This document shows, in pieces, positions 50,601 through 61,249 of a DNA stretch of 64,000 nucleotides. Both the position numbers and the translations under genes were made by a program. This DNA comes from Hemibagrus wyckioides (lineage: Eukaryota > Chordata > Actinopteri > Siluriformes > Bagridae), in assembly GCF_019097595.1 (NCBI RefSeq), contig NC_080711.1, positions 9,391,928 to 9,455,927 of the forward strand, in the 5' to 3' direction. Each line of letters starts with the position of its first letter. Within the stretch, counting starts at the first letter, position 1. The notes beneath the pieces were generated by a model. It ran no database searches and had not been told where the DNA came from. It saw only the letters and a list, made by a program, of their open reading frames with translations.

Positions 50601-51419
50601 AGGCAAATAATATTTTCTCATTAAAAAATATGTATATATGCTACACAGTGATATTACACAAGGATACTGTACTTGATAAGTGTTTACCATCTTGGTCTTC
50701 TGAAACACACACTACTAGTTTGTTTGTCTCTGTACCTCCAGTTTCTCGATGCGCTCCTTCATGTGCATGATGGCTCTCTCCAGTTCCCGGACGGTGAGTG
50801 CAGGTGCACCTGCGTCGTCCTGCATCATGAGCCCATCTCTGCTTTCCCTTTTCCCAGCCCGCAAGCCCTCGCTCCGGTGTGTGCCGCTTTCGCAGACAGA
50901 GAGTTTCCCGGTGAGCTCGCGGATAGTGTGCTGCTCGGCGCGGATCTCCTCCTCTTGCTGCTCCACGGTGCGCCTGAGCTCTTCTGCTGTGGCGCGGAGA
51001 TCCCCCCATTGATCTCCCGCATACACAGCCTGATCATCCGCCTGGAAGCCTTTCTGTCTACACTCTCCAGCCGGAACCGGAGTACAGATCAGCCTGCTGA
51101 CTGTTACCACCTGCTGCTCCCCGCCATCGCCACCAGTTCTCACGCCGGTGATCCCGTAGAAGGTTGGAGACTCCGGGCTGTTTCTCTCTCCGCTGCCATG
51201 GAGCGCGTCCAACGGTCCTGCGCGGGCCACGGATCCTGACGGTAAGGTGAGGACACTCGAACCCGCAGTCAGGGACTGATTATCGGCGAGCGGCTGTGCG
51301 GCGGTTGAGGCTGCGGCTGCGGGAGACGGAGAGCCGCCGTGCACCGCGGCGATGATGCAGATTACGGCTCCGACAAATGCCACCATCCCGGCGGCCAGGA
51401 TCACAACAATGAACTTCAG
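44633..51419 (-). CDS. nptxr: Neuronal pentraxin receptor (nptxr), five exons, CUG start
   Basis: NPTXR is a single-pass type II membrane pentraxin that co-assembles with neuronal pentraxins at excitatory synapses and helps cluster AMPA receptors. Exons: 50736-51419, 48504-48756, 47172-47413, 46059-46238 and 44633-44866 (stop 44633-44635), all GT-AG and in phase, giving 530 residues (human 500). Residues 2-24 (KFIVVILAAGMVAFVGAVIC) form the signal anchor. Residues about 120-310 are heptad-rich (EELRRTVEQQEEEIRAEQHT; RRVEDLERELKRKMQVLEEE). The pentraxin domain follows from about 315: YRLSFPIRSTSVYAVVK, the cysteine pair in CMWLRP and HVCVSW, LILGQEQ, FGDLSQFNMWDRPLT and GNVVPW. There is no in-frame ATG between an upstream stop (51486-51488) and CTG 51417-51419, which sits where mammalian NPTXR is reported to start at CUG. 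Confidence 0.95.
45700..45905 (+). repeat. tRNA-derived SINE
   Basis: The B-box-like GGGTTCGATTGC, CAGTGCTGGCCC, GGAAGGGCATCTG and TGGTCTGCTGGGGTGTCCCGG match, in opposite orientation, the SINE at 33315-33532. It lies in the last intron of nptxr. Confidence 0.75.
46782..46815. repeat. (CT)n microsatellite
   Basis: A CT run with one CG interruption, in an nptxr intron. Confidence 0.9.
47650..47890 (+). repeat. SINE-like interspersed repeat
   Basis: Same order of motifs as at 31475-31690: CTTTTATTATTTCC, GCAGAATTCTTTTCC, ATGTTGGGGTCAGAG, GGGTTAAGGGCCTTGCTCAG, GTGCTGGGGTTTGAAACC. It lies between nptxr exons 2 and 3. Confidence 0.75.
49390..49790 (+). promoter_or_regulatory. CpG-rich island in nptxr intron 1, candidate plus-strand promoter
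   Basis: Dense CpG sequence (ACACGCGCGCGCTGATG, CGCGAGCGCTCCGG, CCGCCGGCGCGACGCGG, GGGCGCGCGCGCGTGCG) stands out from A/T-rich flanks. On the plus strand it carries AGCCAATTAG (CCAAT box) at 49512-49521 and GTATATATAAACACC (TATA-like) near 49723-49737. It is about 1 kb from nptxr exon 1 and on the opposite strand. Whether it is transcribed cannot be told from sequence. Confidence 0.4.
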
Positions 51420-51660
51420 GGTGGCGGTTTGAGCAGGCAGGGAATATGAGAAAAGGGTGAAAAAAGACAAAAAAAACCCACAATACTAATTCACCGATTA
51501 CTCCTTTGATCTTCAGCTATATGGTGTTAATATGGCAGCAGATCAGTAGTGGATTCTCTTCCCTAATGATGCCACCAGTGCTTTCAACGTAGTCTGCTCT
51601 CACACAGAAGCCCCGCCCCCCTTTTTCTGCTTCACCGCTACGCAAATCTCTTCATCCTCT
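51420..51660 (-). promoter_or_regulatory. nptxr 5' leader and proximal promoter
   Basis: Upstream of the CUG start the minus strand has a U-rich leader segment and, near 51610-51621, a GC box (GGGGGCGGGG) that fits an Sp1-type site. No TATA box was recognised. The transcription start probably lies between these points. Confidence 0.45.
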
Positions 51661-52375
51661 TTTGTAGACAAAAGTAATTCAGACTAGTGCGCCACATCGC
51701 GTGCACTTTTCATATAATGCTTAGTGCGCTAATATGCCAACATGATCTACCATAAAAACCCTGCTGTGTTTCATCTCCATACAATAAGCTATTATCATTT
51801 CACATACAGCAGTCAACACCAGAGTTAGTGGAATGAGCAAAACGCTTAAATATATACTTAATATATACTATCTTGGATACACCTACTCATTCCTGTAATT
51901 ATCTAATCAGCTATTCGTGTGGCAGCAATGCAATACAGAAAAGCATGCAGATACAAGCCAGCAAAATTGATTTTGACCCCATGGCATGATTGTTGGTGCA
52001 AGAAGAACTGGTTTGGGTATTTACATAACTGCTGACCTTTGATTTTAACGCACAGAAGTCTCTAGAATTTTCTCAGAATGGTGCAATAAAGAAAAAAAAA
52101 ACAGTCAGTTTCACAGACAGAAATGCCATATTGATGAGAGAGGTCAATGGAGAATGGCCAGCCTAGTTTGAGCTGACAGAAAGACTACAGTAACTCAACC
52201 ACACTGCACAATTGTAGTGAGCAGAAAAAGCATCTCAGGATGATCAAACCTGAGCTACAACAACAGAAGGTCACGTTGGGTTCCACTTCTGTCAGTCAGG
52301 AACAAAGAGCTGAGGCTGCAATGGGCACACAGTTAACAAAACTGGACAGTTGAAGACTGGAAAAACGTAGCCTGG

Positions 52376-52918
52376 TGTCAGGAGCTACTGGGACAATTCC
52401 CTGCCAGACCACCAGAGGGGGTGCTGGCAGGTGTATTGCTACATCTACATTTTTTTTTTACAATTCTGGTACTTACATTTTTTGTTCATTTTATACAACT
52501 GAGCAATTGAGGGTTAAGGGCCTTGCTCAAGGGCCCAGCAGTGGCAGCTTGGTTAACCTGGGATTTAAACTTACAACCTTCTAATCAGTAGTCTAACACC
52601 ATAACCACCAAAACCTCTACATCTTGTTTAATGTCATGTGGTTATGTTACGTGTGTTGCTACCTGTTTTCTCTTATTCCTAAAGTGTTGCCCCATTTTTA
52701 CCTGCCTTTTTGTGTCTGTCTTTTTTAAATCATTGTTTAGGGTCTTATTCTTTATTACGGTCATCTATGTTGAGCCTTTTGTTTCAGTACTGCCTTCATG
52801 TCTGAAGATATTTGTGTTATGTTATGTTGTGTTGTTAAGTGTTGTTTTAAGTTAATAAAAACTACTGTTTTATCCTGCACTTGGGTCTGATTGGTGGCGT
52901 CTCTCCGAAATCGTGACA
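52376..52918 (+). mobile_element. Solo LTR of a gypsy-type retrotransposon
   Basis: It begins TGTCAGG and ends CGTGACA, with a perfect 5-bp duplication CCTGG at 52371-52375 and 52919-52923. Inside, TTAATAAAAAC near 52853 is a polyadenylation-type signal, and TGCACTTGGGTCTGATTGG precedes the end, as in fish gypsy LTRs. The 543 bp includes a nested insertion of about 178 bp. No internal retroviral-like region remains. Confidence 0.85.
52447..52616 (+). repeat. SINE-like insert nested in the solo LTR
   Basis: It is flanked by the 8-bp duplication CTACATCT (52439-52446 and 52617-52624). It carries GGGTTAAGGGCCTTGCTCAAG and GGCCCAGCAGTGGCAGC, shared with copies at 31.5 and 47.7 kb. An 8-bp duplication would also suit a hAT-type MITE. 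Confidence 0.8.
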
Positions 52919-53367
52919 CCTGGTCTGATGAATCTCAATATGCCAGTATACCTATAGGCACAGAATCTGGTATCACTAGCATGAAACCATGGACCCAACC
53001 TGCCTGTGTCAGTAGTCCTGGCTGGTGGAGGTGGTGTGATGATGTACACAATCTCTTTCTTTGCACACATTGGGCCTGTTAATATCAATCAATCATTGTT
53101 GAGCATCACAGCCTATTTAAGTTATATTCAAAAATCAGCAGAAAAACTTTCTGGAGTTAATTTAAATGCGATTTTTAATTTTTACAATGTTTTTATTTTT
53201 TTTAATTGTTATTCATTTTTATTTATTTTATTTCATTTTTATGTATTTATTTTTTTAAATAATTTTTATTTTAAAATTAAAAGTTTTTTTTTTAAATATT
53301 TGACTGTAAAATTGTATTAATACATTTGTAACAGTAACAGTGTATTAATACATTTGGGGGTTATATA

Positions 53368-53885
53368 CGCCGATCATAACATTATGAGCAGTGAAAGGTG
53401 AAGTGAATAATACTGATTATCTCCTCATCATGGCACCTGTTAGTGGGTGGGATATTTTAGGCAGCAAGTGAACATTTTGTCCTCCATGTTGATGTGTTAG
53501 AAGCAGGAAAATGGGCAAGCGTAAGGATTTGAGAGAGTTTGACAAGGGCCAAATTGTGATGGCTAGACGACTGGATCAGATCATCTCCAAAACTGCAGCT
53601 CTTGTGGGGTGTTCCTGGTCTGCAGTGGTCAGTATCTATCAAAAGTGGTCCAAGGAAGGAACAGTGGGCATGGCTCATCGATGCACATGGAGAGTGAAGA
53701 CTGGTCCGTGTGATCCGATCCAACAGATGAGCCACTGTTGCTCAAATGACTTAAACAGTTAATGCTGCTTCTGATAGAAAGGTGTCAGAATACACAGAGC
53801 ATGATGGGTCAGGGCTGTTTTGGCAGCAAAAATGGGGACCAACACAATATTAGGCAGGTGGTCATAATGTTATGCCTGGTCAGTG
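53368..53885 (+). mobile_element. Internally deleted Tc1/mariner element, 518 bp
   Basis: TA-flanked; the left end reads CGCCGATCATAACATTATGA and the right end is its partial inverse, ending TAATGTTATGCCTGGTCAGTG. It is the same family as 24245-25060 and 31212-31898. The centre of the transposase gene is deleted. Confidence 0.88.
53511..53762 (+). pseudogene. Truncated Tc1 transposase N-terminus
   Basis: An open frame of 83 codons begins [20 protein letters not shown] and continues [20 protein letters not shown], the first helix-turn-helix of the Tc1 DNA-binding domain. The reading then passes over the internal deletion into out-of-frame text. The catalytic domain is absent, so it cannot transpose on its own. 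Confidence 0.8.
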
Positions 53886-53889
53886 TATA

Positions 53890-54260
53890 TAGAAATATAA
53901 ATTGCTATGCAATCATAGTCATTATTACTTCTTTGAAATTAGTATATATCTAGACGTTTTCTAACTCCTTGAAGCTATAATCCCCCTTGATTTTAGATAC
54001 AGAGTTATTTAAATACCATTAAATGTAGCATCAGTTAATATTTCACTATTTTATTAAATGTGAATTAAGTCCCACATTTACATCTCAGGCCATATTGTTG
54101 CAAAAGGTGAGGTGCCAAACTGTTTAGATAGAAGATTGATGTGATCAGTCTATTCTGATACATTGCTGAAGACAACAGGAAAGAATGATGGAGCTACAGT
54201 GCCAAGTAAACCAATTTTATGCACAGGCACAGAAACAGAGAGAGAAACCTACAATGAGAA

Positions 54261-54310
<50 letters not shown>

Positions 54311-55520
54311 CCATAGTGATAGATAGTATAATAAACCAAACTGGGACATCAGTTCTTTGCAACACACATTTTTCGAATCAGTTTTTTTTCCAGTCAGTGC
54401 TACGATACTTATTCATTGCTTCACACGCAACCTCATTTTGAGGGAAACTAGATCTCACCGAGCAGAAAGTCTATTTTCAGCAATCCCAGTGCACTGCCAA
54501 GCTTTAATTATACTGGCTTTAATAGCTTGCTGAAGGCCACCATTTCATCATGTCACACCCTTAAACATATAAAAGTCACTTGTGAATTCTGTTTCTGCTG
54601 AATTCTCATATTCCTTAAGACAGTAGTGAAAGTCACGGATCCTTTCTCATTTATACGATCGTGAAACAGAGGCTAGCTTATTCCTCTGCAGACCAGCATC
54701 TGTGGAACATTAACATTCAACTGGTGGACGGAAATGTGCAGACGCCTGAGGCCCAGAAGCTGTTTCATGTTTGTCTGCTGGTGGTTTAGTGCCATCTAGT
54801 GTCCAGATAAACACCAACGTACTGGAGACACACACACACACACAGCTCTGTGTGGGAATTCACAGTGAGACTACGGTGAACACACTGAAAGCTTTGCAGC
54901 TCTGTCTTGCACAGCAAAACCGCAGAGATAGAAATGATAATATAAAGAAAGAATCTGTCTGAATATATTTTGTGTGTGTGGGGGGGGGATGCTTCTACAG
55001 CAGAATCTAAATCAAAGTCTAATGCGTGACTAAATCAACTTTACTGTTTCACTTTACATGTTTGTCATTGACATCCTTTTAAATTGGCTATAGAAATGAT
55101 AGATATAGAGATCTATGGCTATAGAGAACCATCTTCTTAGCTCCCTATTGTTTATAAAGATTACCTATCATGCCAGTTTAATAATGAGATAAATATCTCC
55201 CTTAACTAGTTTGCCAGATTCTGCAATATTCTTATCAGTATTTACTTTTTAGCTTCATAGTATTCTGACTGTTCAGTTACGTACATCTAAAGGAAATGAG
55301 GTGTAATCTGCGTGAGAGTGTACCATGCAAGAACAGAAACCTACAAAGTATATCTCAACCCAGCCCTATCATGATCTAACCCTAACCCTGAAATTTGACC
55401 CCAATCTAACCTTAAATCCTAAAAATTCGATCTTGACGGAGCTTGTATGCAGCATGTATGTGTATAGCCTTGAAAAAAATCTAAGAAATAAAAAACATGA
55501 CCTGGATTTCAAAGGATATG
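53890..55520. other. Intergenic DNA between nptxr and cbx6
   Basis: Contains a (GA)n run at 54263-54299, a CA tract near 54829-54843 and a G run near 54980. No exon was recognised. Confidence 0.6.
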
Positions 55521-55529
55521 GTTTTCATA

Positions 55530-55800
55530 CACTATATTGCCAAACGTTTTGGGACGTCTGCCTTTACATGCACATGAATGTAATATGGAGTTGGCCCACC
55601 CTTTGCAGCTATAACAGCTTCAACTCTTCTGGGAAGGCTTTCCACAAGGTTTGGAGCATGAAATTGTCCAAAATGTCTTGGCATGCTGAAGCATTAAGAG
55701 TTCCTTTCACTGGAACTAAGGGGCCAAAACCAAACCCTGAAAAACAACCCCTGAATTCAATGATTTGGAGGGGTGTCCCAAAACGTTTGGCAATGTAGTG
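55530..55800. mobile_element. 271-bp MITE derived from a Tc1 element
   Basis: TA on both sides (55528-55529, 55801-55802). The ends are 25-bp inverted repeats with one mismatch, starting CACTATATTGCCAAACGTTT. The interior keeps the two ends of the transposase gene (CCTTTGCAGCTATAACAGC; GAGTTCCTTTCACTGGAAC) joined by a deletion. It is the same family as 37739-38526. Confidence 0.93.
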
Positions 55801-56500
55801 TACATAGTGTACTACATTTCATCTATAATACATAATATATGGTAGGATTGTAGGAAATAATGACGTGAAGGCTATTATATGAAATCACATTCATACGGGT
55901 ATAAATATTAATTGTATAGGTTGATAATTGTGATGTTAGCTTTGAAAAAATATTTTGTGAAGCTTTTCATAAAGACATTTATTCAACATGTCACTAAAGC
56001 ATCTTCATGACTGAGGACTTCCTGGTATCTCTGAAACAAGGTGTCTTAGACAGAAATTAGAGGTTGGCGAGGGAAAAACCGTGTGAACCGGGACTAATTT
56101 TTTTGCAAATGTTGGACACACACATACAGTGTGTAATTACAAATGAATAAAAAGCATCACGTGTCTTTCTTTGAGAGAAAGAAGGCTTTCATGGCAAGTT
56201 GCTTTGATATAAGTCACTACGGTAAGTGCTGTTACTGGGAAATAGCAACTCGGTGGTGCTGACAGTTACTGATGCATCACCTTACTTGCATATCTCTCAC
56301 ACACTGTAGAATTAACACTAGATTAGTTTACTTGTGTTTCAATGTGACTGCAGACTGCAGCTTACTCAAATCTACCACAATAGCATCCTTAGAGTCTTAT
56401 TCCAGTCGCGTCAGTTGAATCGTTGGGCCGAGAAGTGGGGGAAGTTTTTAAAGCATCATCACCACACCACACATTTGTTTGCAAAAACCACAATCAAGCA

Positions 56501-59500
56501 TTTATTCAAAGGTTTTTTTTTCTTTTTTCTTTTACAAGCTATCCTACTTCAGAGCAGTAAAAAAAAAAATTCATCTTCTTTTTTTTGCCATACAATTTAA
56601 AAAACCTATACAGAATACACCATCAAAATAACATAACCTTTTTACCAAAAAACAAATTACATTTTAAATTATTATCTAAAAAAATCATTCATTATTCAAC
56701 AACCATTTATCATGTGTCCAAACTCAATACATAATTCAATATTCAAAGGCATTATTTTCATGATTACATCAGCAGAAAGAACACCAAGACCTATAGACAG
56801 AAATGTGTACAGCTCCATCAGCGTTAATACTGCAGCACTACAAACAGATAAGGCAGAATCTCTTCTTCTCCATGCCTTCACTCACTCACTCACTCAAGGA
56901 TGTAAAGCAAAATGTGTAGTTCAAACAGAAATCAGTCATGCTTTATAGAAGAGCTTCATGTAGTTAAAAAAGAAAAAAAACATGAAAGTGTTTTTACATA
57001 ACACCAGAGCTTGTGATCTACACAGTGAGAGTGTGTCGCATTAAACTCCCATTAAAACATAATGGGCATGAACCTTAATCCAGAGCCTTAATGTCCCAGG
57101 GGGCTTTCACACTGACGGTTTATTCCAAAACAGAGCACTGCACAGACCATGCATGAGAAACTGGTAAAGCTGTCATGTGCACCATGATACTGAACCCGTG
57201 ACCTTTCGGAGGCTGCACTGGACCTGTGCTGTGATAAACGCGAACTCATCCCGGGTCCGCACTTATTCAGGAAGTAACGTAACCTTTTTTCATCCCATGA
57301 CGGACATCCTTAATCTCTATTCCATGAGTGGGAGGGGAAAATTAGCGAAACCACTGTTAATCAGTTAGATCAGAGAAATTATAAAAATGTGCAGGACACA
57401 CTCAGGAACCTGTGTGTTAGAGACTCCTTCTTGCATCATGAGAAACCGTTACAATAAAATAAAGAAATAAACTTTTAAATAAACTCTGCAGTGCTTATAT
57501 CACCAACAGCAAATAAATAAATAAAAGCGAATGGATTTCAGCGCAAATGGAAGTGTAAGAATGATGTAATCATTTCACAGGTAATAGGTTTCAAATCTGT
57601 AAAAGGTTTTATGGGCTTGGGTTGTGCAGACTTTCGAGATGCAATCATTTCGCACAAAAAAAAGGGAAAAAGATTTGGCCTCAAATTAATACAAGCATGC
57701 CGATTAAGTGCACTAACGATAAACAGGAATCGAATGAACTGATGAAATACGGCCGTCAATCAGGAATCAGTAAAGATGTGAGGGATAGAGGTCATAATAA
57801 ACGCTTTTCCTGAAGATTTGTGGTTAATCTGGTGCACAGATCTGAAAGCTAGGGTTTGGACAGCAAGCACTGCTCTCAGTATGGGATGATAGGAGTAATT
57901 ACAGGGGAGGAAACTAGCACTGGGGGGGACCTTTGAGGGGGGTTTGTTGGCAAATGGAAGTTGAAGCCAGGGCCAGTTATTCACCCGAGCATGAAGCAGC
58001 AAATTCTTCATTTTGTAAAAGAGCCTGCTTTTCTGTTAGTTTACACAGACGTCCATTTTGTCAGTGCAACACGCTGATGGTGGATTTAAACAGTGCCATT
58101 TCAGAATTATTACTTGAATATGTGTGTGTGTTGATTTGAGCAAAAATCCTGGCTGTTTTGTAACAGACTGTCATAGCAGTGTAACAGAAGTGTGTTGTCT
58201 CCGTCATATTATACATTGAAGATCCTGCAATGATTGACCAGTGATTAAAGGAAACGATTATGTCCTGCTTGTATCATCATTCATTCAGTGTGTACAGAAA
58301 CGGCCTCAGTGAGGTCGCTTCCATAAGCATGTTTCACTTATTATTATGATTATTTAAAATCGTAACAGTGCAATTCTAATAAAGTTAATCAAGAGGATGT
58401 GCGTCCCTTCTTGTTACAAGTCTCTGCTTTGTGTTTAAGAACATGCTGTCTAGCTGGGAGCTTAGCTGGAGCTTGCCTTTAATTACAACCTAACTGCAGG
58501 CTAAGAAAATTATATCAGCATGGGAATGAGATCAAACAGGCCATTTCCTTTACAACTGCCACATGGGGACCAGTGCTGAGTCAGCCATCAGCATCCAGTA
58601 AACCTTACTGGATTATCCCCCCCCCCCCCCCCAAAAAAAAAAAAAAACCTGACCCGGGACTGATATCCTGAGATATCCCATATCCTGAAAGCATGCTGTT
58701 TAAATTGAAAGGATCATCACTAATTTTCTTTAAGTCTAAATTGTAGAATTGTGTTTTGCATGAAGGTGAAGAAGGATAATGAGAACAATAAAGAGAGATA
58801 TCAGATATACGTCTGCTTCTTTAAATTACAACCTGAACTTCAAGATGAATTCATCTCATCTAATGTAGTTTTCTGAAATTTGTAATCTCTCTCACCAGAG
58901 GGGAGTCTGGATAAATGGTCTGAATACAAAACAAAACAAGAGACTTTAAATATGTATCCCAGCAGTAGACCTCTAAACACTCCAGGGGGGGGGAACCCAA
59001 ACCAAAACTCAATAAATGATGGAGATAAGGCCGTTATTATTACTACAGTCATAAAAGTGTTAGGTGCTTTCAGCCAGTTAATCATTACACCAGACTCTTC
59101 AGTTGGGCAAAAATATTCATATAACCGAGTGGATATCCTCACACACTGCACACAATGATGATGAAAACCAGGAAAAACAAATAAAGAAAGATCACAACAA
59201 AGCACATCATGAGAAATGCATTTGTCTGCCTCGAGCTAAAGATGCCGCAGATGTTCGGTGAGGGATCAACATTAATCTTCACCTGGAATAGGGTGAAGAG
59301 CCAGTCAGGGTAATGCCCTCTATTCTTCCATGCCCTCTATAGCTTATATTCAGCAGCTGTGTTTACTGAGACAGCACAACCAGCGGCAGATTGGATTCTG
59401 CATTTATCTAAAACATGATCGGGCCAGGAACCGCAACAGGCTTTCTTTTTGTCCCTTCGTCTCTACAAGCCGATTTCACGGCACGGCAGTCTAAGAATAC

Positions 59501-59837
59501 TCGCTGACAAGTTTCAAATATGCTTGTGGAGATTAACACCTTATGGGGGAATTCGTTTAAGTGCACTGACTGGTCAAAGTGCAAAATGATCACTGCAGCA
59601 GTCAGAATAGTGAAGTGTTATACAATAAAATATAAGAGCTAATCATGATCCAATATGCAAATGCAAGCCAGGAAACACAGTGGATCAGCGAATGTAGGGT
59701 TTGGGCCATTTCTGATTTGCATATACATCTAATAAGTAATATGAAATTCATTACCAAACATCTTCACTGTAAAAGGCAGTATGTGTGGCATCTGAGTTCA
59801 AAGAGTATTCATTTTTTTTTTTTTTTGGTTGTCACAG
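56501..59837 (-). other. Probable cbx6 3' UTR and downstream flank
   Basis: No other gene is visible left of the cbx6 stop. An AATAAA on the minus strand at 56501-56506 is one candidate polyadenylation signal, which would give a 3' UTR of about 3.3 kb; long 3' UTRs are usual for CBX genes. A C16-A14 run at 58617-58646 lies inside. The extent is inferred, not seen. Confidence 0.4.
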
Positions 59838-61246
59838 TTAAGGGTTTGTCTTTTTTGAAGAAGATAAATTATTGACACAGCAGGGAGAAGAGGCCACTGC
59901 TGGTAGTCCAGGAGGATGACAAAACTCTTTAATAGTGACAGTAAGGAGGTTGGTTGTAACGTCCGTAATGACCACGTTGGCACACTGTGCAGCCATCTCC
60001 GGATGCCAATCCAGATCCTGGTCTTCCTCCGAGGCCTCCTCGGATATAGGGATTTCAGGAACTTTGGGCTGCCGACGGCCACGAAAGTGTTGGCGCTGTC
60101 TGGCTCGCCTGTCGGTTCCATGAGGCACGGAGAGATCCAGAATGTGCTCGTTGTCTTCAGATGAGGATGATAATGAAGAAGAAGAAGAGGAGGAAGAGAA
60201 CATGGGGGAGGAAGGCATGGCTGACTGAGTCAATTTGGCTTTCGAGTCTGTTATCTGAGGTGTGGATTTGGCAGCGTGTGAAATTTGAGAGTTGGCCTCA
60301 CCTGATTGGGGTAATTGATTGGGGTGGAATTGGGTTGGAGGTGGGGGATGAGGTTCACTGTCCGAGACCTCTGAGCTTGAAGCAGATTGAGGTGGTTCGA
60401 CAAGTGCTTCAGGCACAGCTGAGGTCTTGACTTTTGAAGTTTGAGAGGAAGACAGCGATGGGTTTGTACCTGGTTTGTGACTGCTTTGCTCGGCCTTCGG
60501 CTTTTCCTCAGAAGGGTCCATTGGATAAGCCTCGATTGGCTTTCTAAAAACTGAAAATCCCGCGCCGCTCATGGGTTGCTGCAGGCACCTAAAAGATACG
60601 TCTCCAAACCTCCTGCTCTTCCCGATCACTCTGTTCCGAGAGGGAACTTTCTGGCGCCCAACATGAGACTGATGGCTGGAATTTTGAGTCCTTTTATTAT
60701 TTGCTGATCCAGTCTTGTCCATCACTTTTAGATTCAAGATCACCCGTCCCTTCTTCACTTCACGAGGTTTGACCTTCCGGTTAAGTATACGGACTGTCTC
60801 ACAGAAGGGGCTGACTGTAGGACGGGACGAGAAGGGACCAGAAGAACCGATTTGTGGGGCTAAAGGGTCCGGACGGGGCAAAGGCCGCCGTGCCATCCGA
60901 TGACACCGGTGGATGTCTTTCTTCAGTTTGGGCTGAGCAGCTCCAGACTGCAGCTTAGCATTCGAAGGGCCACTGGGATGGTACGAGGGTGCAGGTGCAG
61001 GTGGAGGTGGAGGTTTGGAGGATGGCTGGGGTCGACTAGGTTTAAACTCGAGGACTCTGGGTGAGCTCTCAGCAGCTTGGGCTCGTGACTAAGGAAAGTG
61101 ATAAAGAAGGTGAATGGGGCATTTTTCACAACAGGTAAATCGAATCAGATTTTAAAACATATATGGCACATTTACCAACCTTCAAAAGGAGTGTTTTAGG
61201 CTTCGGCCCTCTCTTTTTTGGTCCGTAAAGTTCTTGTTCTCTTTCT
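59838..61246 (-). CDS. cbx6: Chromobox protein 6 (cbx6), last two coding exons, 5' part outside window
   Basis: CBX6 is a Polycomb subunit of canonical PRC1 that reads H3K27me3 through its chromodomain and contacts RING1 through its C-terminal Pc box. Seen: exon 61180-61246 ([16 protein letters not shown] type, here [20 protein letters not shown], with an AT-hook-like KKRGPKPK) and the final exon 59838-61088, joined in phase; stop at 59838-59840. The final exon has a proline-rich stretch, [66 protein letters not shown], a serine run with ILDLSVP, and the Pc box [20 protein letters not shown]. The order of motifs fits CBX6 better than CBX4, 7 or 8. The chromodomain exons were not found up to position 64000 and must lie to the right. 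Whether this is the a or b duplicate is unknown. Confidence 0.93.
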
Positions 61247-61249
61247 CTG

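Larger units (their letters stand above)
51870..53115 (+). mobile_element. Tc1-type element relic split by a solo LTR
   Basis: Left part (to 52375): ACCTACTCATTCCTGTAATT, GGTCAATGGAGAATGGCCAG, GAGCTGAGGCTGCAATGGGC, GACTGGAAAAACGTAGCCTGG. The right part resumes at 52919 with CCTGGTCTGATGAATCTC and GCTGGTGGAGGTGGTGTGATG, ending near TTGAGCATCACAGCCTATTTA. This is one transposase gene of the Tc1 class, interrupted and missing its 3' third. Confidence 0.8.

Noticed and set aside
50673..51239. 188-codon plus-strand open frame
   Set aside because: It is the antisense shadow of nptxr exon 1, whose minus-strand frame has clear family matches and correct splice sites.
55325..55798. 157-codon plus-strand open frame
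   Set aside because: Its second half is the 271-bp Tc1-derived MITE; the first half resembles no protein.
60161..60430. Plus-strand open frame opposite cbx6
   Set aside because: Antisense shadow of the low-complexity acidic and serine-rich part of the cbx6 last exon.
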